Source of the DNA: Streptomyces fuscichromogenes
Lineage (GTDB): Bacteria; Actinomycetota; Actinomycetes; Streptomycetales; Streptomycetaceae
DNA length: 57,241 nt
Assembly (NCBI RefSeq): GCF_014645815.1
Contig: NZ_BMML01000009.1
Coordinates: 244,038-301,278, forward strand
Reading direction: 5' to 3'
Each line of letters begins with the position of its first letter. Position 1 is the stretch's first letter. Shown in pieces: positions 16,678 through 23,849 of this stretch. The notes beneath the pieces are model-generated. The model worked only from the letters and a program-made list of their open reading frames with translations, did not search any database and had not been told where the DNA came from. The translations under genes were made by a program, and so were the position numbers.

Positions 16678-17460
16678 TCAGATGATTCCGCCGTTGGCGC
16701 GGACGACCTGTCCGTTGATCCAGTGGCCGGCCGGGGAGGCCAGGAACGCGACGACCTCGGCGATGTCGGCCGGGGTACCGAGTCGCTCCAGCGGGGCCTG
16801 GGCGGCCAGACGGGCGATGGTCTGCTCGTCCTTGCCGTCCAGGAACAGGTCGGTGGCCGTGGGGCCGGGCGCGACGGCGTTGGCGGTGACGTCCCGGCCC
16901 CGCAGCTCCCGGGCCAGGATCAGCGTCAGGGCCTCGACCGCACCCTTGCTGGCGGAGTACGCGCCGTAGTTCGGGAAGGCCAGCCCCACCACGGAGGTGG
17001 AGAACGTCACAATCGCACCGCCGCGGCGCACCCGACGGGCGGCCTGCTGGGCGACGACGAGCGTGCCGCGAATGTTGGTGCGGTGGAGGTCGTCCAGGAC
17101 GGCCAGGTCCAGCTCGGCGATCGGCGCCATGTGTGCCCGCCCGGCCGCGTGCACGACGACGTCGACACCGCCGAGCTCTGCCTCGGCCGCGTCGAACAGA
17201 GCCTCGACGGCGTGCTCGTCGGCGACGTCGGCGCGCACCGCGATCGCCCGGACACCACCGGTGACGGCCTCCTGCACGGCGGCTTCGGCCTCGTCCTGGT
17301 TGCCGGCATAGCCGACCACGACGGCGTACCCGTCGGCGGCCAACCGGCGGATGGCCTGGCGGCCGATGCCGCGCGAGCCACCGGTGACGACCGCGACACG
17401 GGGTGAGGCGGCGGGCTGGGCCGATGCAGCGGTCCCGTCGAGGGAAGTGGGATTGGGCAT
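16678..17460 (-). CDS. Short-chain dehydrogenase/reductase (NAD(P)-dependent)
   Basis: The protein has 260 residues with intact classical SDR features: the cofactor-binding VVTGGSRGIGRQA, VRADVADE, VVHAAGRAHM (NNAG equivalent), Ser in FSTSVVG, the catalytic YSASKG, and VAPGPTATDLF. The C-terminus ends WINGQVVRANGGII, typical of FabG-like members. Substrate unknown. It is divergent from the XRE-family regulator at 17618, with a paired inverted repeat in between, so that regulator probably controls it. ATG 17460 is preceded by CAGGAGTCAGTA. Confidence 0.9.
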   Translation of the reverse strand: MPNPTSLDGTAASAQPAASPRVAVVTGGSRGIGRQAIRRLAADGYAVVVGYAGNQDEAEAAVQEAVTGGVRAIAVRADVADEHAVEALFDAAEAELGGVDVVVHAAGRAHMAPIAELDLAVLDDLHRTNIRGTLVVAQQAARRVRRGGAIVTFSTSVVGLAFPNYGAYSASKGAVEALTLILARELRGRDVTANAVAPGPTATDLFLDGKDEQTIARLAAQAPLERLGTPADIAEVVAFLASPAGHWINGQVVRANGGII

Positions 17461-17545
17461 TACTGACTCCTGTGGTGGATGCGATCAGGCTGCGGTCTCG
17501 CCGACGCCCTGCTGCGTCCTCCACGATCGGCCGGGCCCCCACCCC

Positions 17546-17588
17546 TAGCCAGGGCTGCGTTTACCCAGGGGATGCCACCCCCTGGCTA
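17546..17588. promoter_or_regulatory. Putative operator between SDR and XRE-family regulator
   Basis: TAGCCAGGG at 17546-17554 and its exact complement CCCTGGCTA at 17580-17588 are separated by 25 bases. A third CCAGGG lies between them. It is in the divergent promoter region. Confidence 0.5.
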
Positions 17589-17617
17589 CGGCTCGGCGCG
17601 CGAGCGACCATGAAGCG

Positions 17618-18523
17618 GTGAACCTTCCAGAACTCGGCGCCTTCCTCAGGACACGCCGCGACCGCATCCGCCCCGCCGAGGTCGGTCTTCTCCAAGGCCC
17701 GCGCCGGCGCGTCCCCGGGCTGCGCCGAGAGGAGGTCGCCCAGTTGGCAGGGCTGTCGGCCGACTACTACACCGAGTTGGAACGCGGCAGCGCAAAGAAC
17801 GGCGTGCAGCCCTCGGCCCAGACCCTGGCCGCCCTCGCCCGAGCCCTGCGCCTGAACGGCGACGAGCGCGACCACTTGTTTCACCTGGCCGAACGGCCGG
17901 TCCCCCCATCAGTACACGGACCGTCGGCACACGTACAGCCCGCGCTTCTCGGACTGTTGGACCGGCTGTCCAACACCCCCGCGCGCGTCATCACCGACCT
18001 GCACGAAACCCTGGTGGAAAACGACCTGGCCCGGAACCTGCTCGGCAAGTCCCCGGCACACCACGGCCCGACGGCAAGCTTCGTGTACCGCTGGTTCACC
18101 GATCCGCAGGCGCGCGAGAGGTACCCGTCCGAGGATCACCCGCACCACTCGCGGGTGTTCGTGGCCGACCTCCAGGCAGCGGCTGCCCGTCGCGACCGGG
18201 ACGCGGAGGTCACCAAGATGGTCGTCGTACTGCGCCGCCGTAGTCAGGAGTTCGCAGCCCTCTGGGACACCCACGACGTCGCGGTGCGCCGCAAGGACCA
18301 TAAGAAGATCGTCCACCCCACGCTCGGCATCATCGAACTCGACTGCTACAACCTGCTCAGTGAGGACGGACGCCAACGCCTGCTGTGGTTCACCGCGCCG
18401 CCCGGAAGCCGGGGAGCCGAGCAGTTGGAACTGTTGGCCGTGATAGGTACCCAGGACCTGAGCGTCACCGAGGGCACGGCACCGGAGGGGTTGTCCGTGG
18501 CGGAATCAGGAAGGCAGCGCTGA
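17618..18523 (+). CDS. XRE-family regulator with MmyB-like ligand-binding domain
   Basis: The protein has 301 residues from GTG 17618. The N-terminal helix-turn-helix reads GLRREEVAQLAGLSADYYTE followed by LERG and TLAALARALRL, the classic arrangement of this actinomycete family. The C-terminal two thirds fits the MmyB-like ligand-binding domain: RVITDLHETLVENDLARNL, YRWFTDPQARERYPSED, FVADLQAAAARR and HPTLGIIELDCYNLLSEDGR. In Streptomyces such regulators commonly sit divergent from an SDR gene and respond to its substrate, matching this layout. The ligand is unknown. Confidence 0.9.
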   Translation: MNLPELGAFLRTRRDRIRPAEVGLLQGPRRRVPGLRREEVAQLAGLSADYYTELERGSAKNGVQPSAQTLAALARALRLNGDERDHLFHLAERPVPPSVHGPSAHVQPALLGLLDRLSNTPARVITDLHETLVENDLARNLLGKSPAHHGPTASFVYRWFTDPQARERYPSEDHPHHSRVFVADLQAAAARRDRDAEVTKMVVVLRRRSQEFAALWDTHDVAVRRKDHKKIVHPTLGIIELDCYNLLSEDGRQRLLWFTAPPGSRGAEQLELLAVIGTQDLSVTEGTAPEGLSVAESGRQR

Positions 18524-18713
18524 CCCGCGCCTCCGAGGACGCCAGGGGCTGCCCGATCAAGACGTGGCGGCCCTCTCCCAGCACAGGTGGTTTCCGGCCC
18601 GGGACTCACGACGACGCACGTCCGCTCACGCAAACGGCCCCGGACGCGAAGCCCGAGGCCGAATAGATTCCCCTCCCTGAGGGAGAAAACCCAGGTCAGA
18701 GCGGTAACACGTT

Positions 18714-18756
18714 GTGCCCCCGGCAGGATTCGAACCTGCGACACCCGCTTGAGGAG
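18714..18756 (-). repeat. Attachment-site remnant C (3' half of tRNA-Arg)
   Basis: This matches 38064-38106 over 43 bases with one difference (CTTGAG for CTTTAG). About 90 bases to its left also resemble the left flank of remnant D: the CGCTCACGCAAAC block at 18623 here and 19711 there, and CCCAGGTCA. The 5' tRNA half is absent. Confidence 0.87.
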
Positions 18757-18814
18757 TTGGGTTGCTCGCGGGACCGGCGAGTAGCCGGAGCGAGGTGCGT
18801 GCGGCAGCGTTCCG

Positions 18815-19261
18815 TCAGACCTTCTCGACTCGCACGGAGTGTCCCGAGAGGAGTTGATTCATGTCGTCGGTGTCGGACGTGAAGACGGTTGCCTCGGCTC
18901 CCCGCGCTGCTTCCCGCCCGGCCACAGCGGCCAGGATGGCGTCGATGGCGTACTTGTGCCCATGCAGGCCGGCTGCCTGCAGCATGTCACGCGCCATGGC
19001 GATTACTTGGTCGTCAGTGTGTACGACGCGGATCCGGGACAACGTCCAGTTCCAGAGTGCCTGTCTCGACGTTTCGCGAGGGTCCCATGCCTCCAAGGTC
19101 GTGAGCGCCGAGGTGACGATCGGGGTGTCGAGCCGCGGAGCTGTCTTGATCAGCGCAGCCATCTCCCGATCGCCCCGGACCGTCTTGGAGAGAGCCTCGG
19201 AGTCGAATACGAAGACGCGCTGTCGCGGCCGGTGCAGCTTTGCCTGGGCGGTGCGGCTCAC
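18815..19261 (-). CDS. PIN-domain toxin (VapC-like ribonuclease)
   Basis: The protein has 148 residues. The PIN domain is shown by VFVFDSEALSKTV (first Asp), TTLEAWD (Glu), KYAIDAILAAVA (Asp) and TVFTSDTDDMNQLL (Asp), the acidic cluster that binds Mg2+ in VapC-type RNases. Its start overlaps the stop of the preceding antitoxin by four bases (ATGA), so the pair is translationally coupled, antitoxin first. It would cut RNA when unbound by its antitoxin. The pair fills most of the short segment between remnants C and D and could stabilise the island. Confidence 0.85.
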   Translation of the reverse strand: MSRTAQAKLHRPRQRVFVFDSEALSKTVRGDREMAALIKTAPRLDTPIVTSALTTLEAWDPRETSRQALWNWTLSRIRVVHTDDQVIAMARDMLQAAGLHGHKYAIDAILAAVAGREAARGAEATVFTSDTDDMNQLLSGHSVRVEKV

Positions 19262-19524
19262 GCAGCCTCGTCCGAATGCGATAGGTGCTCGTCATGCCAG
19301 TCGTCGATGGCGGCGATGCGGTCCAGTGCCGCTTGCTGCTCGTCGTCCGTCACGGCGCCGTGCTCTTCTTCAAGGCGTTCGGCCAACTCGCGCAGTCGGT
19401 CCATGGCGTCCTGATGAGCGGCGGCGGCCGCGATGTAGCCGGACACCCCGCGCGCGTCGACCCGCTCCTTGATCGACTCCACCAGCTCTTCCGGCACTGT
19501 GATGGTGATCTTTCGGGTTGCCAT
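19258..19524 (-). CDS. Ribbon-helix-helix antitoxin
   Basis: The protein has 88 residues. The N-terminus KITITVPEELVESIKERVDA followed by GVSGYIAAAAAHQDA is a ribbon-helix-helix DNA-binding unit, in which the beta-strand KITITVP contacts DNA. The remaining helical, acidic C-terminus (LRELAERLEEEHG, ending DDWHDEHLSHSDEA) is the likely toxin-binding part. It probably represses its own promoter, as related antitoxins do. It overlaps the PIN toxin start by four bases. Confidence 0.85.
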   Translation of the reverse strand: MATRKITITVPEELVESIKERVDARGVSGYIAAAAAHQDAMDRLRELAERLEEEHGAVTDDEQQAALDRIAAIDDWHDEHLSHSDEAA

Positions 19525-19758
19525 ACTTCGAGTATGTCATGTTCTGTGTGTCGAGGCTTGCTCTCTGGAGGATTCGCCCCACAGCCCAGGAGGGCGCGAG
19601 CACTGCCTTCGAAGCGAAGCCGCAGCCCGGCGGCGCAGCGAAGCCCGGCCCGGAGCCCATGCCGGATGGCGCTGATCTGATGGGTGTATTCGGGAGACTA
19701 ACTTCCCGCCCGCTCACGCAAACAGCCCAGGGTAACGAGCTCCAAGGCCGAACGCAAC

Positions 19759-19787
19759 GCTGACCTGGGGAGAAACCCCAGGTCAGC
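19759..19787. terminator. Perfect hairpin beside attachment remnant D
   Basis: GCTGACCTGGGG at 19759-19770 pairs with CCCCAGGTCAGC at 19776-19787 around AGAAA. A decayed form of the same sequence precedes remnant C (about 18671-18690). It may be an intrinsic terminator or part of the attachment region. Confidence 0.6.
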
Positions 19788-19800
19788 GGCATGATGCATG

Positions 19801-19843
19801 GTGCCCCCGGCAGGATTCGAACCTGCGACACCCGCTTTAGGAG
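19801..19843 (-). repeat. Left attachment site of the AICE (remnant D)
   Basis: The 43 bases are identical to 38064-38106. They contain the tRNA T-arm, acceptor 3' strand and part of the anticodon arm, but no 5' half. It is the left boundary of the apparently complete element. Confidence 0.9.
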
Positions 19844-19926
19844 TTCGATTCCCGCCCGCCCCTGAGGCTGTCGTCGGCTGGTCCGGCGGTCGCGCGGGGG
19901 CGCTGCTGTGTGCTGCTGTCCGACCT

Positions 19927-19950
19927 CGTTGATGTCAGCCGTGGATGTCA
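19927..19950. other. Putative integrase arm-type site, copy 2
   Basis: CGTTGATGTCA and GTGGATGTCA are separated by three bases, the same pair as at 38001-38024, placed on the element side of the left attachment site. A further GATGTC follows at 19951. Confidence 0.6.
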
Positions 19951-19972
19951 GATGTCGGCCTCTGAACCACGG

Positions 19973-20728
19973 CTAACGACTGATCGGGATCTCATAGACG
20001 ATCTCGCAGTGAGCGGCGGGCACGACGATGTCCGCCGTCTCCACGGGACGACCCTCGTCGCTGTAGTACGTCCGCCGGATGTGCGTCACGAGCGCGGCTT
20101 TCTGGATGCCGAGTAGAGAAGCCTCCTCGGCCGTCGCCTGCCTCGGCTCCGGCTGCTCCACGGCATGGCTGACGGTGACCCCGATCGCGGCCATGCGGTT
20201 CACGACCCCGGCACCCGCGTGGGGTCCGCCTTCGGGGAGGACCACGAGAGAGCCCGCGGTGAGGTCGTACGGCTCCCAACTCGTCGACAGCTGAACCGGC
20301 CTGGCGTCCGCCAGGAACTCGTACGTCGTCCGGACGCACAGCTCACCTTCGGCGATCCCGAGCCGCGCCGCGATCTCCGCCGGAGCCGGCACTTTGGCGT
20401 CCGTCCGACTCTCCCAATCGCCCTGCCTGCCGAGTGCCTTCATGTCCGCCCGGAACGGCGAACCGCTCGGCTGTTCCCGTGCCGACGACCGGACGACCCG
20501 CACCCGCTGCCGGGGCTCGGCGACGTACGTGCCCGAACCGGCCCGGCCCTCCAACACGCCCTGGGAGATCAGCAACTCCTGTGCCCGGCGGACCACGTTC
20601 TCGCCCACGCCGCACTCCTGGCCGATCTGGGCGCGGGAGGGCAGGCGGTCTCCCGGCTCCCAGACGTGCTCCACGATCCGCCGCCGGAGTTCGTCGGCGA
20701 TGCGGAGATAGGGCGGCTGCTCAGGCAT
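19973..20728 (-). CDS. GntR-family regulator (HutC/UTRA type)
   Basis: The protein has 251 residues. The N-terminal winged helix is clear: YLRIADELRRRIVEHVWEPG, RLPSRAQIGQECGVGENVV and GVLEGRAGSGTYVA. The C-terminal UTRA domain has ELCVRTTYEFLADARPVQLS and THIRRTYYSDEGRPVETADI. Related proteins control transfer and maintenance genes of Streptomyces plasmids and AICEs. It is divergent from the small-gene operon at 20807-22851, with an operator-like AT-rich region between them, so it probably represses that operon and itself. Confidence 0.88.
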   Translation of the reverse strand: MPEQPPYLRIADELRRRIVEHVWEPGDRLPSRAQIGQECGVGENVVRRAQELLISQGVLEGRAGSGTYVAEPRQRVRVVRSSAREQPSGSPFRADMKALGRQGDWESRTDAKVPAPAEIAARLGIAEGELCVRTTYEFLADARPVQLSTSWEPYDLTAGSLVVLPEGGPHAGAGVVNRMAAIGVTVSHAVEQPEPRQATAEEASLLGIQKAALVTHIRRTYYSDEGRPVETADIVVPAAHCEIVYEIPISR

Positions 20729-20734
20729 ATGGAA

Positions 20735-20765
20735 AATCTAGTCCACTAGCTCTAATCTAGTTAAC
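20735..20765. promoter_or_regulatory. Putative operator of the divergent GntR regulator
   Basis: AATCTAGT occurs twice (20735-20742 and 20754-20761), and CTAGT-CC-ACTAG forms an inverted repeat at 20738-20749. The region is strikingly AT-rich in high-GC DNA and lies seven bases upstream of the GntR start codon. Confidence 0.6.
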
Positions 20766-20806
20766 TAACTTCACTCAAAGTGATCGCTGGTGACGGAGGC
20801 TGCCCT

Positions 20807-21085
20807 GTGCCCGCTTCGGGAGTTAGCGCGGTGGCCCTCGCCGCCCGGCTGTCCGCCCTCGGGCTGCTCACGCGAGTGGAGGAACACCCCCGACACACGT
20901 CGGTCGAAGCGGAGGTACCGGAAGTGCTCTCCGCCGAGTCATGGCGGGAGGTCCTGGACGTGGTGGCCGACGCCGACCGTTTCGGCCTCCTCGCCACCAG
21001 TCTGAACGGCCGCACCCTCTGGGCGGTCGTACGCAAAGCGGTCCCCACGACGGGCGATGTCGGGGGACCGAGCCATCAGCGATAG
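20807..21085 (+). CDS. Small conserved-looking protein, function unknown (operon gene 1)
   Basis: The protein has 92 residues from GTG 20807, chosen for the GGAGG seven bases upstream. It begins PASGVSAVALAARLSALGLL, then VPEVLSAESWREVLDVVADA and FGLLATSLNGRTLWAVVRKA. It is predicted mostly soluble and helical with a beta-hairpin end; no known domain is recognised. It opens a run of six small genes with short or overlapping junctions between two GntR regulators. Confidence 0.6.
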   Translation: MPASGVSAVALAARLSALGLLTRVEEHPRHTSVEAEVPEVLSAESWREVLDVVADADRFGLLATSLNGRTLWAVVRKAVPTTGDVGGPSHQR

Positions 21086-21097
21086 GAGCTGAATAGC

Positions 21098-21403
21098 GTG
21101 CTTAACCGTATCCGCCGTGCCGTCTCGCTCACCAGGGCGCGGTACATCCCCAAGGGCAGGCACCGCCGCCCCTTAACCCCCGTTCGGCCGTCGGCCGCTT
21201 CCCTTGCGCCTGCAGATACGTCGACCGTCGTCCTGGGGCGGACTTCCGCCAGTGCAGAGCACGAACACTCGCTCACGGGTGAGGACAACGCGCTCGTCCG
21301 CCCATACCTGCTGGCCTGGGAGACGCGCATGCGGACGCGCGCGGTGGCCGTAGCTCCCCATCCGCCGGCCGCGGCCTGGTCGAGCCTCGCGGGGGTCCGC
21401 TGA
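21098..21403 (+). CDS. Small basic protein with a TTA codon, function unknown (operon gene 2)
   Basis: The protein has 101 residues from GTG 21098, with AGGAG nine bases upstream. Its N-terminus is basic (LNRIRRAVSLTRARYIPKGR), and a later block reads DNALVRPYLLAWETRMRTRA, a motif I recall from other small Streptomyces proteins. Codon 26 is TTA (21173-21175); TTA is read in Streptomyces by the bldA tRNA, so translation may depend on developmental stage. Its stop overlaps the next start (TGATG). Confidence 0.6.
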   Translation: MLNRIRRAVSLTRARYIPKGRHRRPLTPVRPSAASLAPADTSTVVLGRTSASAEHEHSLTGEDNALVRPYLLAWETRMRTRAVAVAPHPPAAAWSSLAGVR

Positions 21404-21591
21404 TGCCTCCTCGCCAACAGCCGTACATCACGGACACCTCGGTCTTCCCCTACCGGTCTACCGCCTGCTCGATCGGTACGCACCTCGCCTGCTCGGAGTC
21501 CTCTCCGGCCTCGGCGCCGGTCGACCTGCCGGTGATCTACGAGGCGTGCAGCTGCCCGTGCCACTCGGCGCCTGCGCAGGTGCAGCGGTGA
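21403..21591 (+). CDS. Cys-rich small protein (operon gene 3)
   Basis: The protein has 62 residues from ATG 21403, sharing one base with the preceding stop. It carries five Cys and several His: STACSIGTHLACSES in the middle and YEACSCPCH near the end. The CxCxxCH arrangement could bind zinc. A precursor-peptide role is possible but no modifying enzyme is seen nearby. No family recognised. Confidence 0.5.
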   Translation: MPPRQQPYITDTSVFPYRSTACSIGTHLACSESSPASAPVDLPVIYEACSCPCHSAPAQVQR

Positions 21592-21812
21592 GCGACCGGA
21601 CTCCCGGAGGCGCGCTGGTCTCCAACATCGAGGTCACCGTGAACACCGTGCAGCGCGGCGACATCATCCAAGTCGGTGGCCAGGCCTGCCGGGTGAGCGA
21701 CCTCTTCCAACTCCCGCAAGGCGCCAAGCAGATCCTGTTCGAGTCGGGAGAGCTGCTGACCATACACACGCGGACCCGGCTCGTTGCCGTGCGATTGCTG
21801 AGAAGGCGGTGA
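21588..21812 (+). CDS. Small beta-rich protein, function unknown (operon gene 4)
   Basis: The protein has 74 residues from GTG 21588, which overlaps the previous stop by four bases (GTGA). The sequence VEVTVNTVQRGDIIQVGG-type pattern (here EVTVNTVQRGDIIQVGGQ), ACRVSDLFQLPQGAKQILF and LTIHTRTRLVAVRLLRR suggests a small barrel-like beta fold, similar to short nucleotide- or RNA-binding barrels, but no family is certain. Confidence 0.58.
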   Translation: MSDRTPGGALVSNIEVTVNTVQRGDIIQVGGQACRVSDLFQLPQGAKQILFESGELLTIHTRTRLVAVRLLRRR

Positions 21813-22552
21813 CCGGGTCCGTGCCTTCTCGCCGACACGACATCGCCGACGACCTCCGGTCCCAGATCATGACCGGCCGAATCCAGCCCGGCGAACGCCT
21901 CCCCTCTGAAGCCGGCCTGGCCGACCAGTACAAGGTCAGCACGGCGACGCTGCGGAATGCTCTCGCGGTGCTCCAGGCGGAAGGCCTCGTCGAGAAGATC
22001 CACGGCAAGGGCAACTTCGTCCGTCGCCCCCTCCGCAAGATCATGTACGTCGGAGGCTGGGGAACGCTGGACCCGTGGACCGCCGCTGAGCCAGCCCTGA
22101 GCGTCACCGTTCGCACCGCCACAGTTCGGGCCCACGGGCATCTGACGACTCTGCTGAAGGTGCCGACGGGTAGCCCCCTCGCCGAGTTCTCCTGCGTCAG
22201 CCTCGAAGGGGAGTCACCGCATGGGCTGGCACGCATCTACGTGCCGCGCGACCTGGCACCGGCCGGAATGCTCGACGATGCGTCCTCGTGCCGAGAGGCG
22301 GTCACGAGATTTGCGGTCACCGGTCCACCGCCGGCCGCTGTCCGGGAGACGGTATGCGCTCGCCCCCCGACACCGGACGAAGCGTCCTCGCTCCGGATCG
22401 GCTCCGCTGGGGCAGTTCTGGCGATCACACGCATCGCGACCGACTCCGCTGGGCGGGTCGTCGAAGCCGCGCTCTTGGTCTTCCCGGGGGATCGCGTCGA
22501 CGCAGTCTTCACCACCCACCACGTGATCGATGAGAGGCAGACGCAAGGATGA
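21809..22552 (+). CDS. GntR-family regulator (HutC/UTRA type, operon gene 5)
   Basis: The protein has 247 residues and starts inside the stop of the preceding gene (GTGA overlap). The winged helix is shown by RRHDIADDLRSQIMTGRIQP, RLPSEAGLADQYKVSTATLR and LVEKIHGKGNFVRRP. The UTRA-like C-terminus contains PLAEFSCVSLEGESPHGLAR and VLAITRIATDSAGRVVEAAL. It is one of three GntR regulators in this element and the only one inside the small-gene operon. Confidence 0.87.
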   Translation: MTGSVPSRRHDIADDLRSQIMTGRIQPGERLPSEAGLADQYKVSTATLRNALAVLQAEGLVEKIHGKGNFVRRPLRKIMYVGGWGTLDPWTAAEPALSVTVRTATVRAHGHLTTLLKVPTGSPLAEFSCVSLEGESPHGLARIYVPRDLAPAGMLDDASSCREAVTRFAVTGPPPAAVRETVCARPPTPDEASSLRIGSAGAVLAITRIATDSAGRVVEAALLVFPGDRVDAVFTTHHVIDERQTQG

Positions 22553-22851
22553 CGGCACGAAACGAGCTGCGACTTCTTCCGTGGTCGGGCCCTGAGGGAA
22601 AACCCTGCTACCTGAGCACCGACGACCGGACCGGCTACATGTCCCGCCTCGCGGACAACATTGAAGCGGCCCAACTCGGCACGGCGGCTGAGCTGCTGGA
22701 ACAGGCCTCCGAAGCCCTCAACGACCAGGACGCGGACCCGGAGGAGGTGCAACGGTTGGCGAAGGAACTGACCGGAGCCCTGCGGGATGTCCTCCGCGTC
22801 GCCACCAGCCGCGGCCACCTCCTGGCGGTGAGCGAACCGCACTGCATCTGA
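22549..22851 (+). CDS. Small protein, function unknown (operon gene 6)
   Basis: The protein has 100 residues from ATG 22549, overlapping the GntR stop by four bases (ATGA). It begins NELRLLPWSGPEGKPCYLST, followed by DDRTGYMSRLADNIEAAQLG and a helical acidic part (AAELLEQASEAL, DPEEVQRLAKELTGALRD). Proteins with this pattern occur next to GntR genes in other Streptomyces as far as I recall; no function is known. A strong terminator follows. Confidence 0.62.
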   Translation: MTARNELRLLPWSGPEGKPCYLSTDDRTGYMSRLADNIEAAQLGTAAELLEQASEALNDQDADPEEVQRLAKELTGALRDVLRVATSRGHLLAVSEPHCI

Positions 22852-22897
22852 AGAAGCGGCCGCGAAACGGCGCCTGCCAATGACGGCCCTTCCACGT

Positions 22898-22937
22898 GGG
22901 GAGGGGAGCCCGAGCACCAACCTGGGCTCCCCTCCCC
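22898..22937 (+). terminator. Hairpin terminator of the small-gene operon
   Basis: GGGGAGGGGAGCCC at 22898-22911 pairs exactly with its complement at 22924-22937; the loop has 12 bases. It lies 47 bases after the last stop codon. Confidence 0.82.
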
Positions 22938-22996
22938 GTCGCGTGATGCCGGCCCCTGCTGACAGGCCGCGCACCGACGCACCCTTCCGCGACCGT

Positions 22997-23107
22997 CTGG
23001 ACCTCAGCCAACGACAGTCAGCCACGACGGTGGGTGCGCCAACCGACCAGGCCGCGCGTGTGCCTCGCTGCACCCCCACCGGTCTCAGCCACGCTGCCGG
23101 GTGTCGT
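22997..23107. repeat. ~110 bp dispersed repeat, copy R2 (left of cargo)
   Basis: R2 is close to R3 at 26262-26369 and more distant from R1 at 10449-10561. It contains three related short units, CAGCCAACG, CAGCCACG and CAGCCACG, plus a conserved CTCGCTGCACCCCCACCGG block. Together R2 and R3 bracket the first cargo block in direct orientation. The following stretch to 23464 holds no gene I can support. Confidence 0.8.
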
Positions 23108-23464
23108 CCTTCGCCGGATAGGCGCAGTGGCACACGGCTCCGGAGGCTGCTTGGCTCCTGGGTAACGTTGCTGGTCAGAGCTTGACTGGAGCTCGGCAGA
23201 CTGAGAGTAGTCCACAGGTAGTCCACGGCGACTGGTTACGACGTGGCTGGCGTGCTCGATCGTTGACACACGCGACGACAGCCAGGCTGGCGAACGCAGA
23301 CGCCACCGTGGGGTCCGCTTGCTCCACCACTGTTGGATCCTGGCAGGTCTGCGGCACACCGCATGGTGGGTCAGGAAGTACGACTCCTTGAACAGCAGTC
23401 GTGGACAACCGTCGATTTCCTCAATACGCGCTCGTTCCCCGCGCTGCAGTGGAATGCTACGTCC

Positions 23465-23794
23465 ATGCAGAAGGTGAGTGAAGCACTGGCGGACTGGGTG
23501 CCGCCGGGCCGGCCTATCTACGATCAGAGTTTGTACCCCCATCGGTACGCGATCGATTTCCTCATCGGAGTTGGCTGCTCTGTTATTCCTGAGGAAATTC
23601 GCTACCGGATCGACCGGGAAGTCATGTCTAAGCCAAATGTCAAGGGCAAGCAGCGGAAGAGGAGATACCCCGAGGCCTTTATGGCACGCTTGATGTTGAA
23701 CGCTTGGCTAAAAGAGACCGGTGAAGATGAAGACACTGCGTACCGGGCATTGGCGGACAAGCATCTTGATGTGAACGGAATAGTTCAACCTTAG
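23465..23794 (+). CDS. Cargo protein of unknown function
   Basis: The frame from ATG 23465 codes for 109 residues (QKVSEALADWVPPGRPIYDQ, YAIDFLIGVGCSVIPEEIRY, KRRYPEAFMARLMLNAWLKE). It could start further upstream (TTG 23333 or ATG 23363); no start has a good ribosome binding site. GC content drops clearly here relative to the flanking operon, suggesting recent acquisition. It lies 55 bases before the nuclease-like gene at 23850 on the same strand, so the two may act together. No domain recognised. Confidence 0.5.
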   Translation: MQKVSEALADWVPPGRPIYDQSLYPHRYAIDFLIGVGCSVIPEEIRYRIDREVMSKPNVKGKQRKRRYPEAFMARLMLNAWLKETGEDEDTAYRALADKHLDVNGIVQP

Positions 23795-23849
23795 TATCCG
23801 TGCCACGCCATGTAGCTATTAAACGCGTTATTTAGACTGGGGGGATGTA

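Noticed and set aside
21403..21591. Ribosomally made modified peptide precursor
   Set aside because: The Cys-rich small protein has no leader/core pattern and no modifying enzyme or exporter gene beside it; CxCxxCH suits metal binding better.
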